From Membranipora membranacea (Eukaryota; Bryozoa; Gymnolaemata; Cheilostomatida; Membraniporidae), in the NCBI GenBank assembly GCA_914767715.1, contig OU612074.1:6833501-6897500 (forward strand): 64,000 nt of DNA, given 5' to 3'. The notes beneath the pieces were generated by a model. It worked only from the letters and a program-made list of their open reading frames with translations. It was not told the DNA's origin and searched no databases. Positions 23,675 to 37,109 of the stretch are shown here, in pieces. A program made the position numbers and the translations under genes. Positions within the stretch are counted from its first letter, which is position 1. Each line of letters begins with the position of its first letter.

Positions 23675-24800
23675 CCTGTAATCATTATTGCATGATGGAT
23701 TTGGCTCCTTAGGAAGTGGTGTGATTGCTGATAGTTTCCATAAATTTGGAAGAGTAGAGACTTTAAACATAAAGTAAAAATTTAACAAAGAATAGGAGCA
23801 AGTTCAATTTCAATTTTCAGTATTTTAATACTCTGGTTGAGATGTTGTCTGGATTAGCTGCCTTGGATGGATTGCACTGTCTCAACTGGTCTCGCACCTC
23901 CATTAAGCTGATATCGGGAGGTGGGTCAGCATCAGGTGGTTCGGTATCAGGTAGGTCAGGAGGCTCAGCTGATGCATCAGTTTGATCAGTATTAAGTATT
24001 AAGGTCATAAGCTAATTTGGTCTGCTCAGTCGGTCACATCAGGTCAAAGTTACTGGTGGTTTTACTGGATAGGTTTGACATTGATTTTATTCCCTTCCAC
24101 GTCAGCTGGATATCTGTTGACATTTTATCCAGTGTCTTGCTTTTGTATTTTAGTTTCTGTTTTTCGATCAGTTTTTTTATTTCAGATTGAAGCTGTTTCA
24201 TTATAACTTTAACATTATTCTTCATGGCGATTTGTTTGGTATCTAACAGATTCGCAAGCTCCTTCGTTCTCCATGGCTTTTGATTGGTGTGGGTATAAAA
24301 CTGCTTGGTAGTACAGTTCAAGCTTACATCGAAATTGATGTTATTGGTTGTTGCTTCAACTCTTTGAACAATTTGTCCTGGTGTGATGAACAGTGACCAG
24401 TCAGTTGTATCAAACGAGGCTTTCCATTTTTAGATTGTTTCATTTTCCATGACCTGCTTGGTGACCCTCTGCTTCGTTTGTTTACACTGTTTTGGTACAT
24501 ATGTCGGGACCAACTGCACAGCGTTATGGTCTGATGAGCCAAGTGATGGGAGTTTGTATGACTTATATGCACATTTTACATTTGTGTAGCGCAGTCTGGG
24601 TGGTTGATTTCACGAGTTTCAACATAATCATCTATTTTATCAGCGGCAGCTTTCTTGTCAGCATCAGGTGGGACATATACTGCAAAGAGGTGGATCACAT
24701 TTATCTCTCATCTTTAGAATTTTTCCGTTCATTGAACAATCTTAGACAGCTCTTCGCTGTCAATATTTTCATGCTTCTGTATGATGTCTTTTAATCTTGG
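23675..24800 (-). pseudogene. LINE fragment, block 2
   Basis: Same element as at 13,130. The reverse-transcriptase start is at the low end, with the SDHNAV endonuclease box near 24,530. This copy keeps an extra endonuclease stretch near 24,600-24,690 (LFAVYVPPDADKKAAADKID, with HPD after it), joined directly to the CYTNVKCAYKS part by an internal deletion. Further degraded sequence, possibly from the same element, continues to about 24,800. Confidence 0.78.
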
Positions 24801-26885
24801 TCCTATATGGGATTGTTTTATTGGGATTACGAACAGAAAAAAATGCTTCGAAATTTGTTGTGAATTATGAAAGTAGGCACAGATTAGTGTAGTAGTAAGG
24901 ACTACAGCCTGAATTCTTTTCCTATCCAAATATCAAAAGTAACAACGTTATAACTTCTAGCAGTATCAATTTATTCCTAAGGCAATAATTAAAAGACTGT
25001 CCCAAATTTGCCTAAGAAAGCCCAGAAATGCCTCACAAAAGGCCTATAACTAGCCGTTTTCTGGATGTTCCTTGGCATCAAATTTGGGTAAGTTGGATAT
25101 ATAATACAATATTCTGCTGGCTTTTCCTGCGTTCACCATGGATCATAAAAGCGGCTCTGTATGTGAAATCTTGGTCGGTGGGATTGTTTTATTGGGATTA
25201 CAAACATAAAGAAACGCTTTGAAATTTGTTTTGAATTGTGGAGGTAGGCACAGATTAGTGTAGTAATAAGGAATAAAGTCTTCATTGTTTTCCTATCCAA
25301 ATATCAAAAATAAAAACGTTATAACTTAGCAGTAATGATTTAGTCCAAGGGCAATACTTTGAAAATTGTCCTAAATCTAACAGTATGAGGTATAATTTTT
25401 GGGCAAATACCCCATATCCTCATCCTCCCTTCCTCCCCTCCATCAGGGACATTTATCAGGGTGTACCTCACATAATTATCCTTACAGTTTTGATGTTGAT
25501 GGTAAAGTAGCTGGTAGCTTAGTTTTACCGCCGATCACCTGCCACATATACAGTGGATGTCAATGATGTCAGAGGCTTCTGTTAACTTGAGATAACAATT
25601 TTTGACAAACTTTATTAAGCTGCATGGTCCAACTGGTTCTAACGACATATCCTTACAGGATGTGGGGAGTTGTCATGGATGCTAGACTGTTTATTGTAAA
25701 AAGCTAGACCAGTGAAGACAACACAATGTGCGTCATCTCTTTGACCTATATTCAGCTTATCCTTAAAATTGTTATGTCAATCCTTGCCAGGTTCTGTATT
25801 TGCACAGTGGACATAGTCAGTAATTAATTAATGATGAATTGAGAAAAGAATGTAATAAATAATTATTATTTTTTTCAAAATGACTAGAAATAACCTCAAC
25901 AATTTTAATTTTGTATTTTAAAGCAGTAACAGTATCATATCTTAGGTATGTTTCGAGTCCGTAGCTGTCTTATGGTGAACAAATTGGATACCAGAAAGAT
26001 TACACAATGTTTATTTTGTTTTTTTCCAAGGCCTTGGATACAATTTAGCACGATATTTTGATCGAAAAGTTATTAATTATTAAAAATAAGGATGCGATTT
26101 CTGACCATAGACTGAAATAAGTTTCAATCTTAAGATGATACAAAATAATCTTTGTACAGATAACCAGCTGATAGCATCTCATCAAATTCAATCAGTGAAC
26201 CAAAATCATGCATCTCAAATACGCTCATTTTAAATTATTAGAAGACCCATCGAGCTTTATCCAAAGCCCCTTAAATGCAGCATGAAAGCCAAAACTAAAA
26301 TCCATGATGGGTTCTTGATTTTCCAAATAAATAGAGAGAGATGTCGATTGTGGCTGAAGTAAAGTATTTTAAGATATACAAGTCACTCATTTTTTATGTT
26401 TCATTCATTAGCAAATCCAATTAAAATTGATGTTAAAGCACTACAGTGTCAACCTGTATATAATGATTATTATAGAGCAATTTTATGCTCAAATATTTAT
26501 AAGCCAACTGCTGATCACAAGTGTTCTGGGATTTTTTAGGTTTGTTTTCCCCATTCTTGGCAACACTTTTAATTGCATCCTACATCGTACATTGCATCTC
26601 CTATCACAACAATGATTTGTGGTATCAAGCCGCAGTCAATGTGCAATGCAATGTAGTTGCCCTAAGTTAGCTGAATTTTTAAAACCTGGACGATTTTAAC
26701 CAGTGCGGCACAATTTGAATATCCAGCATTTATCCTGACTTGAGCTTACAAATGGTATGAACAAAAATTTAGCACAAAATTAAAATGTGGTTCTTGCAGA
26801 TCATGTTCTCTATGTCCGGAGAGACACAACTCATCATGTTCTGCCCACAGAAGATGCAAAGATTCTGCTGGATTTTTTTGTATTT
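24801..26885. repeat. Block spacer, copy 2
   Basis: Counterpart of 14,166-16,112, with an extra partial copy of the AAATATCAAAA-type stretch near 24,830-24,960. No gene was recognised. Confidence 0.65.
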
Positions 26886-27006
26886 TGTATTTGTAATTGT
26901 ATTTGTATTTGTATTTGTATTTGTATTTGTATTTGTATTTGTATTTGTATTTGTATTTGTATTTGTATTTGTATTTGTATTTGTATTTGTATTTGTATTT
27001 TGTATT
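26886..27006. repeat. (TTTGTA)n hexamer microsatellite, copy 2
   Basis: About 20 hexamers with one interruption (TTTGTAATTG) near the left end. Same junction position as the arrays at 16,113 and 36,668. Confidence 0.95.
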
Positions 27007-27215
27007 TGGGATCATCTGGGTTGATCTGGGTCGGTCTGGGTCGGTCTGGGACGATCCTAAACAATGTGAACATCATCCCAGCACTATCCCAGACAAAAAG
27101 CTAATTGCTCATCTGGGATGAATTTTGCAATGTGAACGTACGTCTGGGACAATCTGGGATAGGCATCTGGGATGGCATCCCAGTGTCATCTGGGACAATG
27201 TGAATCAGCCATTAA
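27007..27215. mobile_element. Right half of the TTAA MITE, block 3 upstream
   Basis: As at 16,263-16,461, with one extra GGTCGGTCTGG repeat near its left end. Confidence 0.75.
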
Positions 27216-30200
27216 AAAAAAGGCATGATAAGTTTACGGGGCGTCGATACTTACTATTGGTTGCTAAGACTTGTTATGACTGTCGCGATGAGCTTGAGCT
27301 TTTTTTACTTGTGATTATTTGAATAATCTTTATCTTCTTATATACTTGTTGTGACTGGCTGGAAGTTTGTCAACTCAAATAATTACGCTAAAGTATATAA
27401 CAAATAATTGCTAATGAATTATGAACTTTGATTTCCTGTTCCTTTTTATACACATGTTATCTTATTGCAAGTACAATTCTTCATCAAACAATGGGCCACT
27501 TAAAGTTACATCAAATTAATCAAAAGTGGTGACACATCATTATAAGATTTTTTCACGATCATAGTTCAGCCAAATTATCCTCCCGGATAACAGCAAATAC
27601 TATATAAAAATATAGACCTTTTATTAATTTGAAGATATCCTAATCATTTCCACAATAGTGCAATGATTCTTGTCTCCAATAATATATAATTAATAAGCAT
27701 ACTTCCTCTTTCATGACATTTGTATCCTGCTAACTACTATAACTATTTCCTCCTGATACTCATGAAACTATGTCGTCAGAGAATACCTGCATTGTAAATA
27801 TAATTCAAACCAAAGAGCAAATTCTTAAGGTCAGATTCTTTTTGTTTTCAATCCATATCTACATGCGCTCAGACTTGGCGCAAGAAAATGCATCACATTC
27901 TTTTTTACATCCATTAGAATGAATTTGACTTTCAGGACTCTACATGAAAATGTATGGTTTTTTCCGCCCTATCTAATGGGCCCTGTTTAGTGCTGCTGGT
28001 ATGTGTGGGAAAGATACCTTATACCCTTATACCTCTGTTGCCGGCTACTCTTTTATTCAAAGGCGCAGAGGGAGATATTCATACTGTGTACAACCCCCTG
28101 TATTTTTGGTCCTGATCCGAACAGACCTGGTTAGGATGAGTGACTTGCCAATACCAAATCAGAAATGACGTACAGTGCCAGGGAATTGAATTTGGATCAT
28201 AAGACCACAAGTCCTTACCGTCAATCCACTCCTGACTCCTTGATATTAACACAATAGAATAGAAAGAGTGCTAAGATATACTGAGGAATACTGAGTTGGT
28301 CTTCAGTTGAAAGGAAGTGTTAAAAGGTGCGCTGCAGGGTGTGCAACAGTAAGCCAAATATTATTGCCCTGCTTGTAGCCTGCCCTGAGGGGATATACTA
28401 GGCGTCCTGGGAATTCCGATAATAGTTGTCTCGTTTCATGATTTCATAATTTATTGATGGAGAACCTTGAAAATATAACATAGGAAGTCACTGCATTGTT
28501 TTAATATATATGATATTAAGAGAAGTACAGAAGTTTTACTGTCTGTCAGATTAGAATGTTGCACACCTGCCTCAGAATAAGAAACATCACAAAACATGCT
28601 GGCAGGATACAATCAAGACAGTCCTTGAATGCATTTTTCACAATGCAAAAAATGCTATAAGAGGGAGTGTCACCTGCAGATAAAGCTGAACATATATGAG
28701 AAGTCACATCAAGGTACAAGTCGGTTATTGAATGATTGTATTATGATTTATGAAATTAAATTCTTGAAATTCATTTCAATAATGCATTATTTCTAGTTTC
28801 GAAAAGTAAACCAACATCGATAGGCAAGACAAGCATAAAAAATAGCTTTTCATATTTGGAAGAAAGGGAAGGTTGTCAATTTATGTTGTTGTTTCCAATC
28901 AAAAGTATGGCTATATAAGTTCTTAGCATTGTGGAAATTGCACAAATGACATCAAGTTTTGAATTCTTTGCCACACTGCGAAGAAGGATTTCCTAATCAC
29001 TTCCATGAAATTTAATTACTGATGAGTGTGATGAAAAGAACACAGCTTATAAATATTTTATAACAGTGATGATTCATGCTATTCATATCCTGCTAAACTA
29101 TTTTTCCTCGGATTTTTAAAAATGACATTTATATCTTCTACAATTTGATTTCACCATTTCACTCCATGCAAGGAGTTAGAGACAACGCTAACTCCTTGCT
29201 CCATGTGACTAAGAACTGTCAATATTGGATGCGGGCTTGTGTCCCGTTTGATGCAATGGCAATGTGTCAAACATTCATTGTATAGCTGCAGTTGTTTGAA
29301 CTGAATGGTTCCATTAGCTTATTACCTTTTGCACAAATAACATATTACTCGGATAAGAACAAATTATATTTAAAAATATGAAATCCAAAGCTGTTCAATT
29401 TCCTGATAAGAGAACCAGCTAAGGAGTCCTGGGATGGTATTCAGATTTCTCAATTGAGAGTTTCAGGTTTAAATCAAAGTCACTACCCATGCTGCTAAAA
29501 GAGGACTCTCCATACATTACCCTAGCTTGCCAACCATTACCTTATACAATATATGAATTTCACTGTATCTTATGTGACAATATTCTCATTGGCCAAAAAA
29601 TGGGCACTGAATAGTAATTAGCAGGTAGCAGACAACCACAAAAGTTATATTTTGATGTTTGATGCGTAATGATGTACTCCCTCTAAATTTGCATGTAATA
29701 ATATCAAAGTAGAAAATTTGGTTATTTGAATAGCAAACTCTCTATGAATATATTATTCAAAGAAGTTAATGTGTGAAAGCATGGTTTCTAGAATAAAACA
29801 AGTTATATTTTGTTTGTTTTAATCATAATACATAAATAGTCATCTCAATTACAAAATCATCTACAAAAAACAATGTTATGTTTTCAATATTAACAAATTG
29901 AGCATTTTCTATGAACAAAACATAGCTTCCAAACTTATTTCAGAGATACGAGTTGCCTCCTTTTTTCCGGATAATTCGCTAGCCCCACACAAAAATATAA
30001 TAAATGGCTGACTGAGAACAAACTGAGAACAACAAACCCCAAATCTCGAACCCTTATTTAAATCCTTATAAACTAGGAAGATTATATGAATGGCTTTTTT
30101 TAGTCATGTGAAAATGAACTTTTCATGAGAGTTGAGAAATGATCCTCTCTCCATGTTTCTGATGTTGCCAATTAGTGTACCAGATTTGATTTGGTAGCAA

Positions 30201-30687
30201 CAGCTTCAACTGTAGACATGCCAGCAGGAGACTTATGCGAGAGAGCTCACATGATTGTCTATTAGAAGCTCAAGATAATTTATTCATCAAGCAGCGATGG
30301 GAAGAAATCAGGATGTCCTTACATTAATTTTCACTAATTATATATATATATATAATATTTTATTTGGCAGACAATAATCAGAGAAGATGTTGTCATTGTT
30401 CATAAAACAAAAAAAACATTGGGGTTAAGGATTTCCTATCTTTCAATAATCTAGCAAAACAGGGCGATTTAAGTGATAGTTGGAAAAATAAAATTAGCTG
30501 GTCTCTGAAAATACTAATTATAGTCATTTCCAGTAAGCTTCCTTTCCCCTGATCATTTTCAAAATACCCTAATTACACAAATTAAACTGCCTAACCTTAT
30601 GATCAAAAGACGTATTATCCTGATGAGCATCATAATAATTTTTTAATAATATCATCACCAAGGATGTCCGGACAAGAATTGTAGGTG
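27216..30687. repeat. Upstream region of gene 3
   Basis: Collinear with the upstream regions of genes 2 and 4. Carries the 611-bp segment at 28,083-28,693 that block 2 lacks. Lacks the stretch with GCATGATTATAATCTAAGTT that genes 2 and 4 have near 18,570 and 39,790. A short AT run lies at 30,343-30,358. No gene was recognised. Confidence 0.7.
28083..28693. repeat. Presence/absence segment shared by blocks 3 and 4
   Basis: Bounded by CAT on both sides (28080-28082 and 28691-28693). Block 2 has a single CAT and no insert at 17,318-17,320. The partner in block 4 is 37,937-38,543. This is either a 3-bp target duplication or a microhomology deletion in block 2. No inverted ends or ORF were seen. 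Confidence 0.75.
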
Positions 30688-30755
30688 TATAAAAGGCTGG
30701 GGGAGATCTGGAGAAGGCACACATCTTTCTGTAGACAGATAGCAACGGCGATCAA
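30688..30755 (+). promoter_or_regulatory. TATA box and non-coding exon 1 of gene 3
   Basis: TATAAAAG at 30688-30695, then the conserved leader and an exon ending ATCAA before GTAAGT at 30,756. Confidence 0.75.
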
Positions 30756-30967
30756 GTAAGTTTTTTGATCCTATGTACAATTTGAACCAATCTTTAAATG
30801 TGTACGCATAGTGAAGCATCCAGTTTTATTGTCTCCTTATGATACCATGAAAGAGCGGATCAGATCAAAGCCTACACATAGCTTATCAAGATCTTTAGAA
30901 ATTTTTCATGCAATAATCTTGTCTCTCTGATACTTCTGTTCTCTTCTCATGTTGTTATTTTTGTAGA

Positions 30968-31905
30968 ATGAATAAGTTGATTCTCATCGCCCTGGTTTTC
31001 ACTATCCTTGGTGCCAGTGAGTAATTAAAGTTAGTAAACTTATAATGGCCAGCTAAATGTGGCTTTTTCTCGAAGTATTCTCTACTACCTCAGAGCCGTG
31101 CCTGATGACTATTCATGTTGAAAAGGATAGAGCTACAAACTGATTGGCTTCAAACCAGGAATGTTTTTCCATAAGCGAGCCACTCTCAATAAAATTTAAA
31201 CAAATTATCTTATAAGCCTTGCAGTTTATGAGTTAGCTGTTCTATGTTCCAGGTGCTGTACTTGGTGGTAGAAAGCAAACAGGAAACCATGTAGCAACAC
31301 AAAATGGTAGTGAGAGGACAGGAGGACTAGGACCAGCACCCAAGCAAGATAGATCACCAGCTCACAGAAACAAGAGAAGCGCAGCAGGACCAAGACAGGC
31401 ACCCAAGCAAGATAGATCACCAGCTCACAGAAACAAGAGAAGCGCGGCAGGACCAAGACAGGCACCCAAGCAAGATAGACCACCAGCTCACAGAAACAAG
31501 AGAAGCGCAGCAGGACCAAGACCAGCACCCAAGCAAGATAGATCACCAGCTCACAGAAACAAGAGAAGCCCAGCAGGACCAAGACCAGCACCCAAGCAAG
31601 ATAGATCACCAGCTCACAGAAACAAGAGAAGCGCAGCAGGACCAAGACCAGCACCCAAGCAAGATAGATCACCAGCTCACAGAAACAAGAGAAGCCCAGC
31701 AGGACCAAGACCAGCACCCAAGCAAGATAGATCCCCAGATCACAGGAACAAGAGAAGCACAGCAGGACCAAGACAGGCACCCAAGCAAGATAGATCACCA
31801 GCTCACAGAAACAAGAGAAGCGCAGCAGGACCACTCAATGACTTATACTTTCCTTCCCTTTACTCCCCCACTTTCCCTGTTATTTCCCCCTCACCTCAAA
31901 TTTAA
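30968..31905 (+). CDS. Multicopy secreted cationic-peptide precursor, gene 3
   Basis: Join 30968-31016 and 31253-31905 (phase-1 intron; 702 nt, 233 aa). The signal peptide MNKLILIALVFTILGA is followed by leader SAVLGGRKQTGNHVATQNGS, then eight Lys-Arg-ended long-class units, including SAAGPRQAPKQDRSPAHRN and SPAGPRPAPKQDRSPAHRN. One unit has RPPAHR and one has RSPDHR. After the last Lys-Arg the frame runs SAAGPLNDLYFPSLYSPTFP and ends PSPQI, a tail unrelated to those of genes 1, 2 and 4. Like gene 2, it is only visible with the spliced signal-peptide exon. Confidence 0.88.
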
Positions 31906-33749
31906 TTTGCCTCCAGCAGTTCCAAAACTCACGTAGCTTCCTATAAACCTGTAACTGTATTTCTTTTCGTTTCATGTTGTTATATCTTAAAACATATAAC
32001 ACTGAAGTCTAAAAAACATAACGTTTTAAAGCATTTTTATAAATTTTGTCTTTCAACTAAATTATATATCAGCCTTAACCCCACTAAAATAGACTGCCAG
32101 AGTTAAAATATAAATTTACTCCATAAGTTAAGGGGTTTTACATCAGGAGTCAACTATGGAACAAAAAATTCACAGTACTGCTATGATATTATCACGGACT
32201 TTTTACTGCCAATGTTAATTTCTTGTTTTACCTATAGGGTTAAATTTTTGTAATATATACTGTATATATGGTCAAACATAGGCATGTTAACTCGAAAATT
32301 CACAGACTTATTCGTCATGTTGATGCTGGGTATACATTTTCATTAAAAGAGATTCTGCTATTTTTGAGAAGAGTTATCGCAAAAAACTACATTTTTATAG
32401 CAATTTAGAAGTTTACAGGTTTAAATTTCAAAAGTTTAAACTTCTAGCTGAGGCCTAGTTTAGACTGACAAACTGACAATTCAATGAATACACATAGCAT
32501 TCATACATTGTCTTAGGCTATTGTCTAGATATATATATATATATACATTGACAATGATAATAATATAATTGACATTCGGCTGGTATTGTTACCTCACAAC
32601 GCAGCTTTAACAATGAATATTTAAGTTGAGCTGAGTTTAATATTACGTAATTTGCATCCACTCATATGTATAGAGGAATCATCGATATAATGATGACATA
32701 ACATGATGCTCAAATTAATTATCATTTTTCCACATTAATTTGCTATCCTGGGCCAGCTTGTCCTTGTTTTTAATCAACAAATAATTGAGGGCAACGAATT
32801 CGCTCATACATCTAGTTAAAACTGTCTCTGGACTAAAGTTTATAATACCATGGCTTTGCCCCAATTTTATCACTCATCTTACAAATATAAATCCTTAGCA
32901 TTGAACCTTACGAAATGATAGCGCCAAGCTTTACGAGACATGGCAAATTCCCTCCTCAGTTTAATAAGTATCGGCTGAAAGTAGTCATTATCACTTCCTG
33001 TTTTTGCATAAATGTGAATTGTACACAGACAAAATTTAACATGTTTATCAATCGACTGCAGAACACTTACAATTGCGCAATACATCAGAGAGTATAGCCT
33101 TCATTTCTCTCTTTTTCAAGCAAAGCACCTGATACAATCAAAAAACTGCTCTGACATTGTTTTTAGTAAAACCTATACTAGTAATATTTAACAAATGATA
33201 AAACATTTTCATCGAGCGCTGAAAAAGAATAGCAATGATTTAGACTCGGATAGTACTTCATCTTCCTCAGAACCTACACTGGTTTTCACAATGAAGCCTA
33301 AATCAACTGAGGAACATGACAACCAAGTGCCATATTATCTGGACAAGATAAATGCCATTCAGAAGAAGTTGGATAGTATCTTTAACCAAACATCAACTAT
33401 AGAAGTTAAGGGCACTACCAAAAACCCGCAGATAATGATTGTATGTAACACCGCTGCATTCGAGTGGATCAACACTTCACTAGCAAACTGTCTCAAAACT
33501 AAAGACATTTAAATCTAAGGTACAATAGTACTAAAAGCAGATGTAGAATCAACAAGTGAAGTTTGAACAAAACTTGATTGTTGTTCCAGGTGAGACTGTC
33601 AAAAATAATTAATACTAGTACATTCATCTTTGGTACTACGGTTCTTTCTGTACGCAAATTGACAGTCATATAGGGCTATAATATCTAAAATTCTTGATTT
33701 TCAAATGTTCTTTAATCACTTCATCACCACAGCTGTCGGCGCGATTGAT
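31906..33749. other. Block 3-specific 3' flank
   Basis: Sequence after about 31,833 is not shared with the flanks of genes 1, 2 or 4, so the block was broken right at the end of the repeat array. Homology to the other blocks resumes near 33,750 in the LINE fragment. An (AT)n run lies at about 32,528-32,546. The hAT-like and GACAGGAC MITEs are missing here. Confidence 0.65.
33195..33512 (+). CDS. Hypothetical 105-aa open frame
   Basis: Starts ATG and shows a Ser-rich acidic stretch (DSDSTSSSSEP, about residues 16-26), then a possible helix, YYLDKINAIQKKLDSIF, near residues 48-64. It could be a remnant of a retrotransposon ORF1-type protein or a chance frame. No partner copy exists in the other blocks. 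No function is proposed. Confidence 0.25.
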   Translation: MIKHFHRALKKNSNDLDSDSTSSSSEPTLVFTMKPKSTEEHDNQVPYYLDKINAIQKKLDSIFNQTSTIEVKGTTKNPQIMIVCNTAAFEWINTSLANCLKTKDI

Positions 33750-34710
33750 CTGTCATCATTATTGCATGATTGATTTGGCTTCTTAGGAAGTGGTGTGATT
33801 GCTGATAGTTTCCAAAAAATAGGAGCAAGTTCAATTTAACAGTATTTTGCTCTGGTTGAGATGTTGTCTGGATTAGCTGCCTTGGATTGATTGCACTGTC
33901 TGAACTGCGCTTGCACCTCCATTATGCTGATATCGGAAGGTGGGTCAGCATCAGGTGGTTCGGTATCAGGTAGGTCAGGAGGCTCAGCTGCTGCATCAGT
34001 TTGATCAGGATTAAGGATTAAGGTCTTCAGCCAATTTGGTCTGCTCAGTTGGTCGCATCAGGTCAAAGTTACTGGTGGTTTAATGGATAGGTTTGACATG
34101 GATTTTATGCCTTTCCACGTCAGCTTGCTATCTGTTGACATTTTATCCGGTGTCTTGCTTTTGTATTTTAGTTTCTGTTTTTCGATCAGTTTTTTATTTC
34201 AGATAGTAGCTGTTTCATTATAACTTTATCATTATTCTTCATTCTTGTTTGGTATCTAACAGATTTGAAAGCTCCTTCGTTATCCATGGCTTTTGAGTGG
34301 TGTGGGTATAAAACTGCTTGGTAGTACAGTTCAAGCTTACAACAAAACTTATGTTATTGGTTGTCGCTTCAACTGTTTGAACGATTTGTCCTGGTGTTAT
34401 GAACCGTGACCAGTCAGTTGTATCAAGCGAGGCTTTCCATTTTTCGATCGTTTCATTTTCAATGACCTACTTGGTGACCTTCTGTTTCGTTTGTTTACAC
34501 TGTTTTGTCACATATGTCGGGACCAACTGCACAGCGTTATGGTCTGATGAGCCAAGTGATGGGAGTTTGTATGACTTCTACGCATATTTAACATTTGAGT
34601 AGCACAAGTACAATCAACGAGCCTCTCTGGTATTGATTGTGACATGTTGGAAAATTTGGGTCTTGAGTTTTGCCTCTTAAAATCGCCAACCATAATTTAT
34701 GGCCGAGTCT
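33750..34710 (-). pseudogene. LINE fragment, block 3
   Basis: Same element as at 13,130 and 23,675. The reverse-transcriptase start is at the low end. The LGSSDHNAV endonuclease box is near 34,540 and GDFKRQNSRPKFSNMSQSIP is encoded near 34,630-34,690. Short deletions differ from the other copies (for example near 34,230-34,250). Confidence 0.78.
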
Positions 34711-36667
34711 GGGTGGTTGATTACACGAGTTTCAACATAATCAGTATCAGTATCAATTTATTCATAAGGCAATAATTTAAAGATTGTCCCAAATTTGCCT
34801 AAGAAAGCCCAGAAATGCCTCACAAAAGGCCTATAACTAGCCGTTTTCTGGGTGTTCTTTGGCATCAAATTTGGGAAAATTGGATATATAATGCAGAATT
34901 CTGCTGGCTTCTCCTGCGTTCAGCATGGATCATAAAAGCGGCTCTGCATGTGAAATCTTGGTCCGGTGGGATTGTTTTGTTGGGATTACAAACATAAAGA
35001 AATGCTTTGAAATTTGTTTTGAATTGTGGAGGTAGGCACAGATTAGTGTAGTGATAAAGAATACACTCTGCATTGTTTTCCTATCTAAATATCAAAAGTA
35101 ACAACGTTATAACTTGCAGCAGTAGTGATTTAGTCGAAGGGCAATACTTTGAAAACTGTCCTAAATCTAACAGTATGAGGTATAGTTTTTGGGCAAATAT
35201 CCCATATCCTCATCCCCCCTTCATCCCTTCCATCAGGGACATTTATCAGGGTGTACCTCACAGAATTATCCATACAGTTTTGATGTTCATGGTAGGTAGC
35301 TGGTAGCTTAGTTTTACCACCTATCACCTGCCAGGTATACAGGGGATGTCAATGATGTCAGAGGCTTCGGTTAACTTGAGATCACAGTTTTTTACAAACT
35401 TTATTATGCTGCATAGTCCAACTTGTTCTAATGACATATCCTTACAGGATGTGGGGAGTTGTCATGGATGCTGGACTGTTTATTGTAAAACACTAGACCA
35501 GTGAAGACAACACAATGTGCGTTATCTCTTTGACCTATATTCAGCTTATCCTTGAAATTGTTATGTCAATCCTTGCCAGGTTCTGTATTTGCACAGTGGA
35601 CATAGTCAGGAATTAATTACTGATGAATTGAGAAAAGAATGTAATAAATAATCATCATTTTTTTCAAAATGACTAGAAATAACCTCAACAATTTTAATTT
35701 TATATTTTAAAGCAGTAACAGTATCATATCTTAGGTATGTTTCAAGTCCGTAGCTGTCTTATGGTGAACAAATTGGATACCAGAAAGATTACACAATGTT
35801 TATCTTGTTTTTTTCCAAGGCCTTTGATACAATTTAGCACGATATTTTGATCGAAAAGTTATTAATTATTAAAAATAAGGATGCGATTTCTGACCATTGA
35901 TGGAAATATGTTTCAATCTTAAGATGATACAAAATAATCTTTGTACAGATAACCAGCTGATAGCATCTCATCAAATTCAATCAGTGAACCAAAATCATGC
36001 ATCTCAAATACGCTCATTTTAAATTATTAGAAGACCCATTGAGCTTTATTCAGAGCCTCTAAAATTCAGCATGAAAGCCAAATCTAAAATCCATGATGGG
36101 TTCTTGATTTTCCAAATAAATAGAGAGAGATGTCGATTGTGGCTGAAATAAAGTATTTTTAGATATACAAGTCACTCATTTTTTTGGTTTCATTCATTAG
36201 AAAATCCAATAAAAATTAGTGTTAAAGCACTACAGTGTCAACCTGTATATAATGATTATTATAGAGCAATTTTATGCTCAAATATTTATAAGCCTACCGC
36301 TGATCACAAGTGTTCTGGTATTTTTTAGGTTTGTTTTCCCCTTTCTTGGCAACACTTTTAATTGCATCCTACATCGTACATTGCATCTCCTATCACAACA
36401 ATGATTTGTGGTATCCAGCCGCAGTCAATGTGCAGTGCAATGTAGTTGCCCTAAGTTAGCTGAATTTTTAAAACCTGGACGATTTTAACCAGTGCGGCAC
36501 AATTTGAATATCCATCATTTATCCTGACTTGAGCTTACAAATGGTATGAACAACAATTCAGCACAAAATTAAAATGTGGCTCTTGAAGATCGTGTTCTCA
36601 ATGTCAAGATAGACACAACTCATCATGTTCTGCCCACAGAAGATGCAAAGATTCTGCTGGATTTTTT
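34711..36667. repeat. Block spacer, copy 3
   Basis: Collinear with 14,166-16,112 and the second copy. No gene was recognised. Confidence 0.7.
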
Positions 36668-36911
36668 TGTATTTTGTATTTGTATTTGTAATTGTATTTG
36701 TATTTGTATTTGTATTTGTATTTGTATTTGTATTTGTATTTGTAGTTGTATTTGTAGCTGTATTTGTATTTGTATTTGTATTTGTATTTGTATTTGTATT
36801 TGTATTTGTATTTGTATTTGTATTTGTATTTGTATTTGTATTTGTATTTGTATTTGTATTTGTATTTGTATTTGTATTTGTATTTGTATTTGTATTTTGT
36901 ATTTTGTATTT
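36668..36911. repeat. (TTTGTA)n hexamer microsatellite, copy 3
   Basis: The longest of the three arrays, about 40 hexamers, with a few variant units (TTTGTAATTG, TTTGTAGTTG, TTTGTAGCTG) in its left third. Confidence 0.95.
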
Positions 36912-37109
36912 GGGATCATCTGGGTTGATCTGGGTCGGTCTGGGACGATCCTAAACAATGTGAACATCATCCCAGCACTATCCCAGACAAAAAGCTAATT
37001 GCTCATCTGGGATGAATTTTGCAATGTGAACGTACGACTGGGCCAATCTGGGATAGGCATCTGGGATGGCATCCCAGTGTCATCTTGGACAATGTGAACC
37101 AGCCATTAA
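36912..37109. mobile_element. Right half of the TTAA MITE, block 4 upstream
   Basis: As at 16,263-16,461, ending CCAGCCATTAA. Confidence 0.75.
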
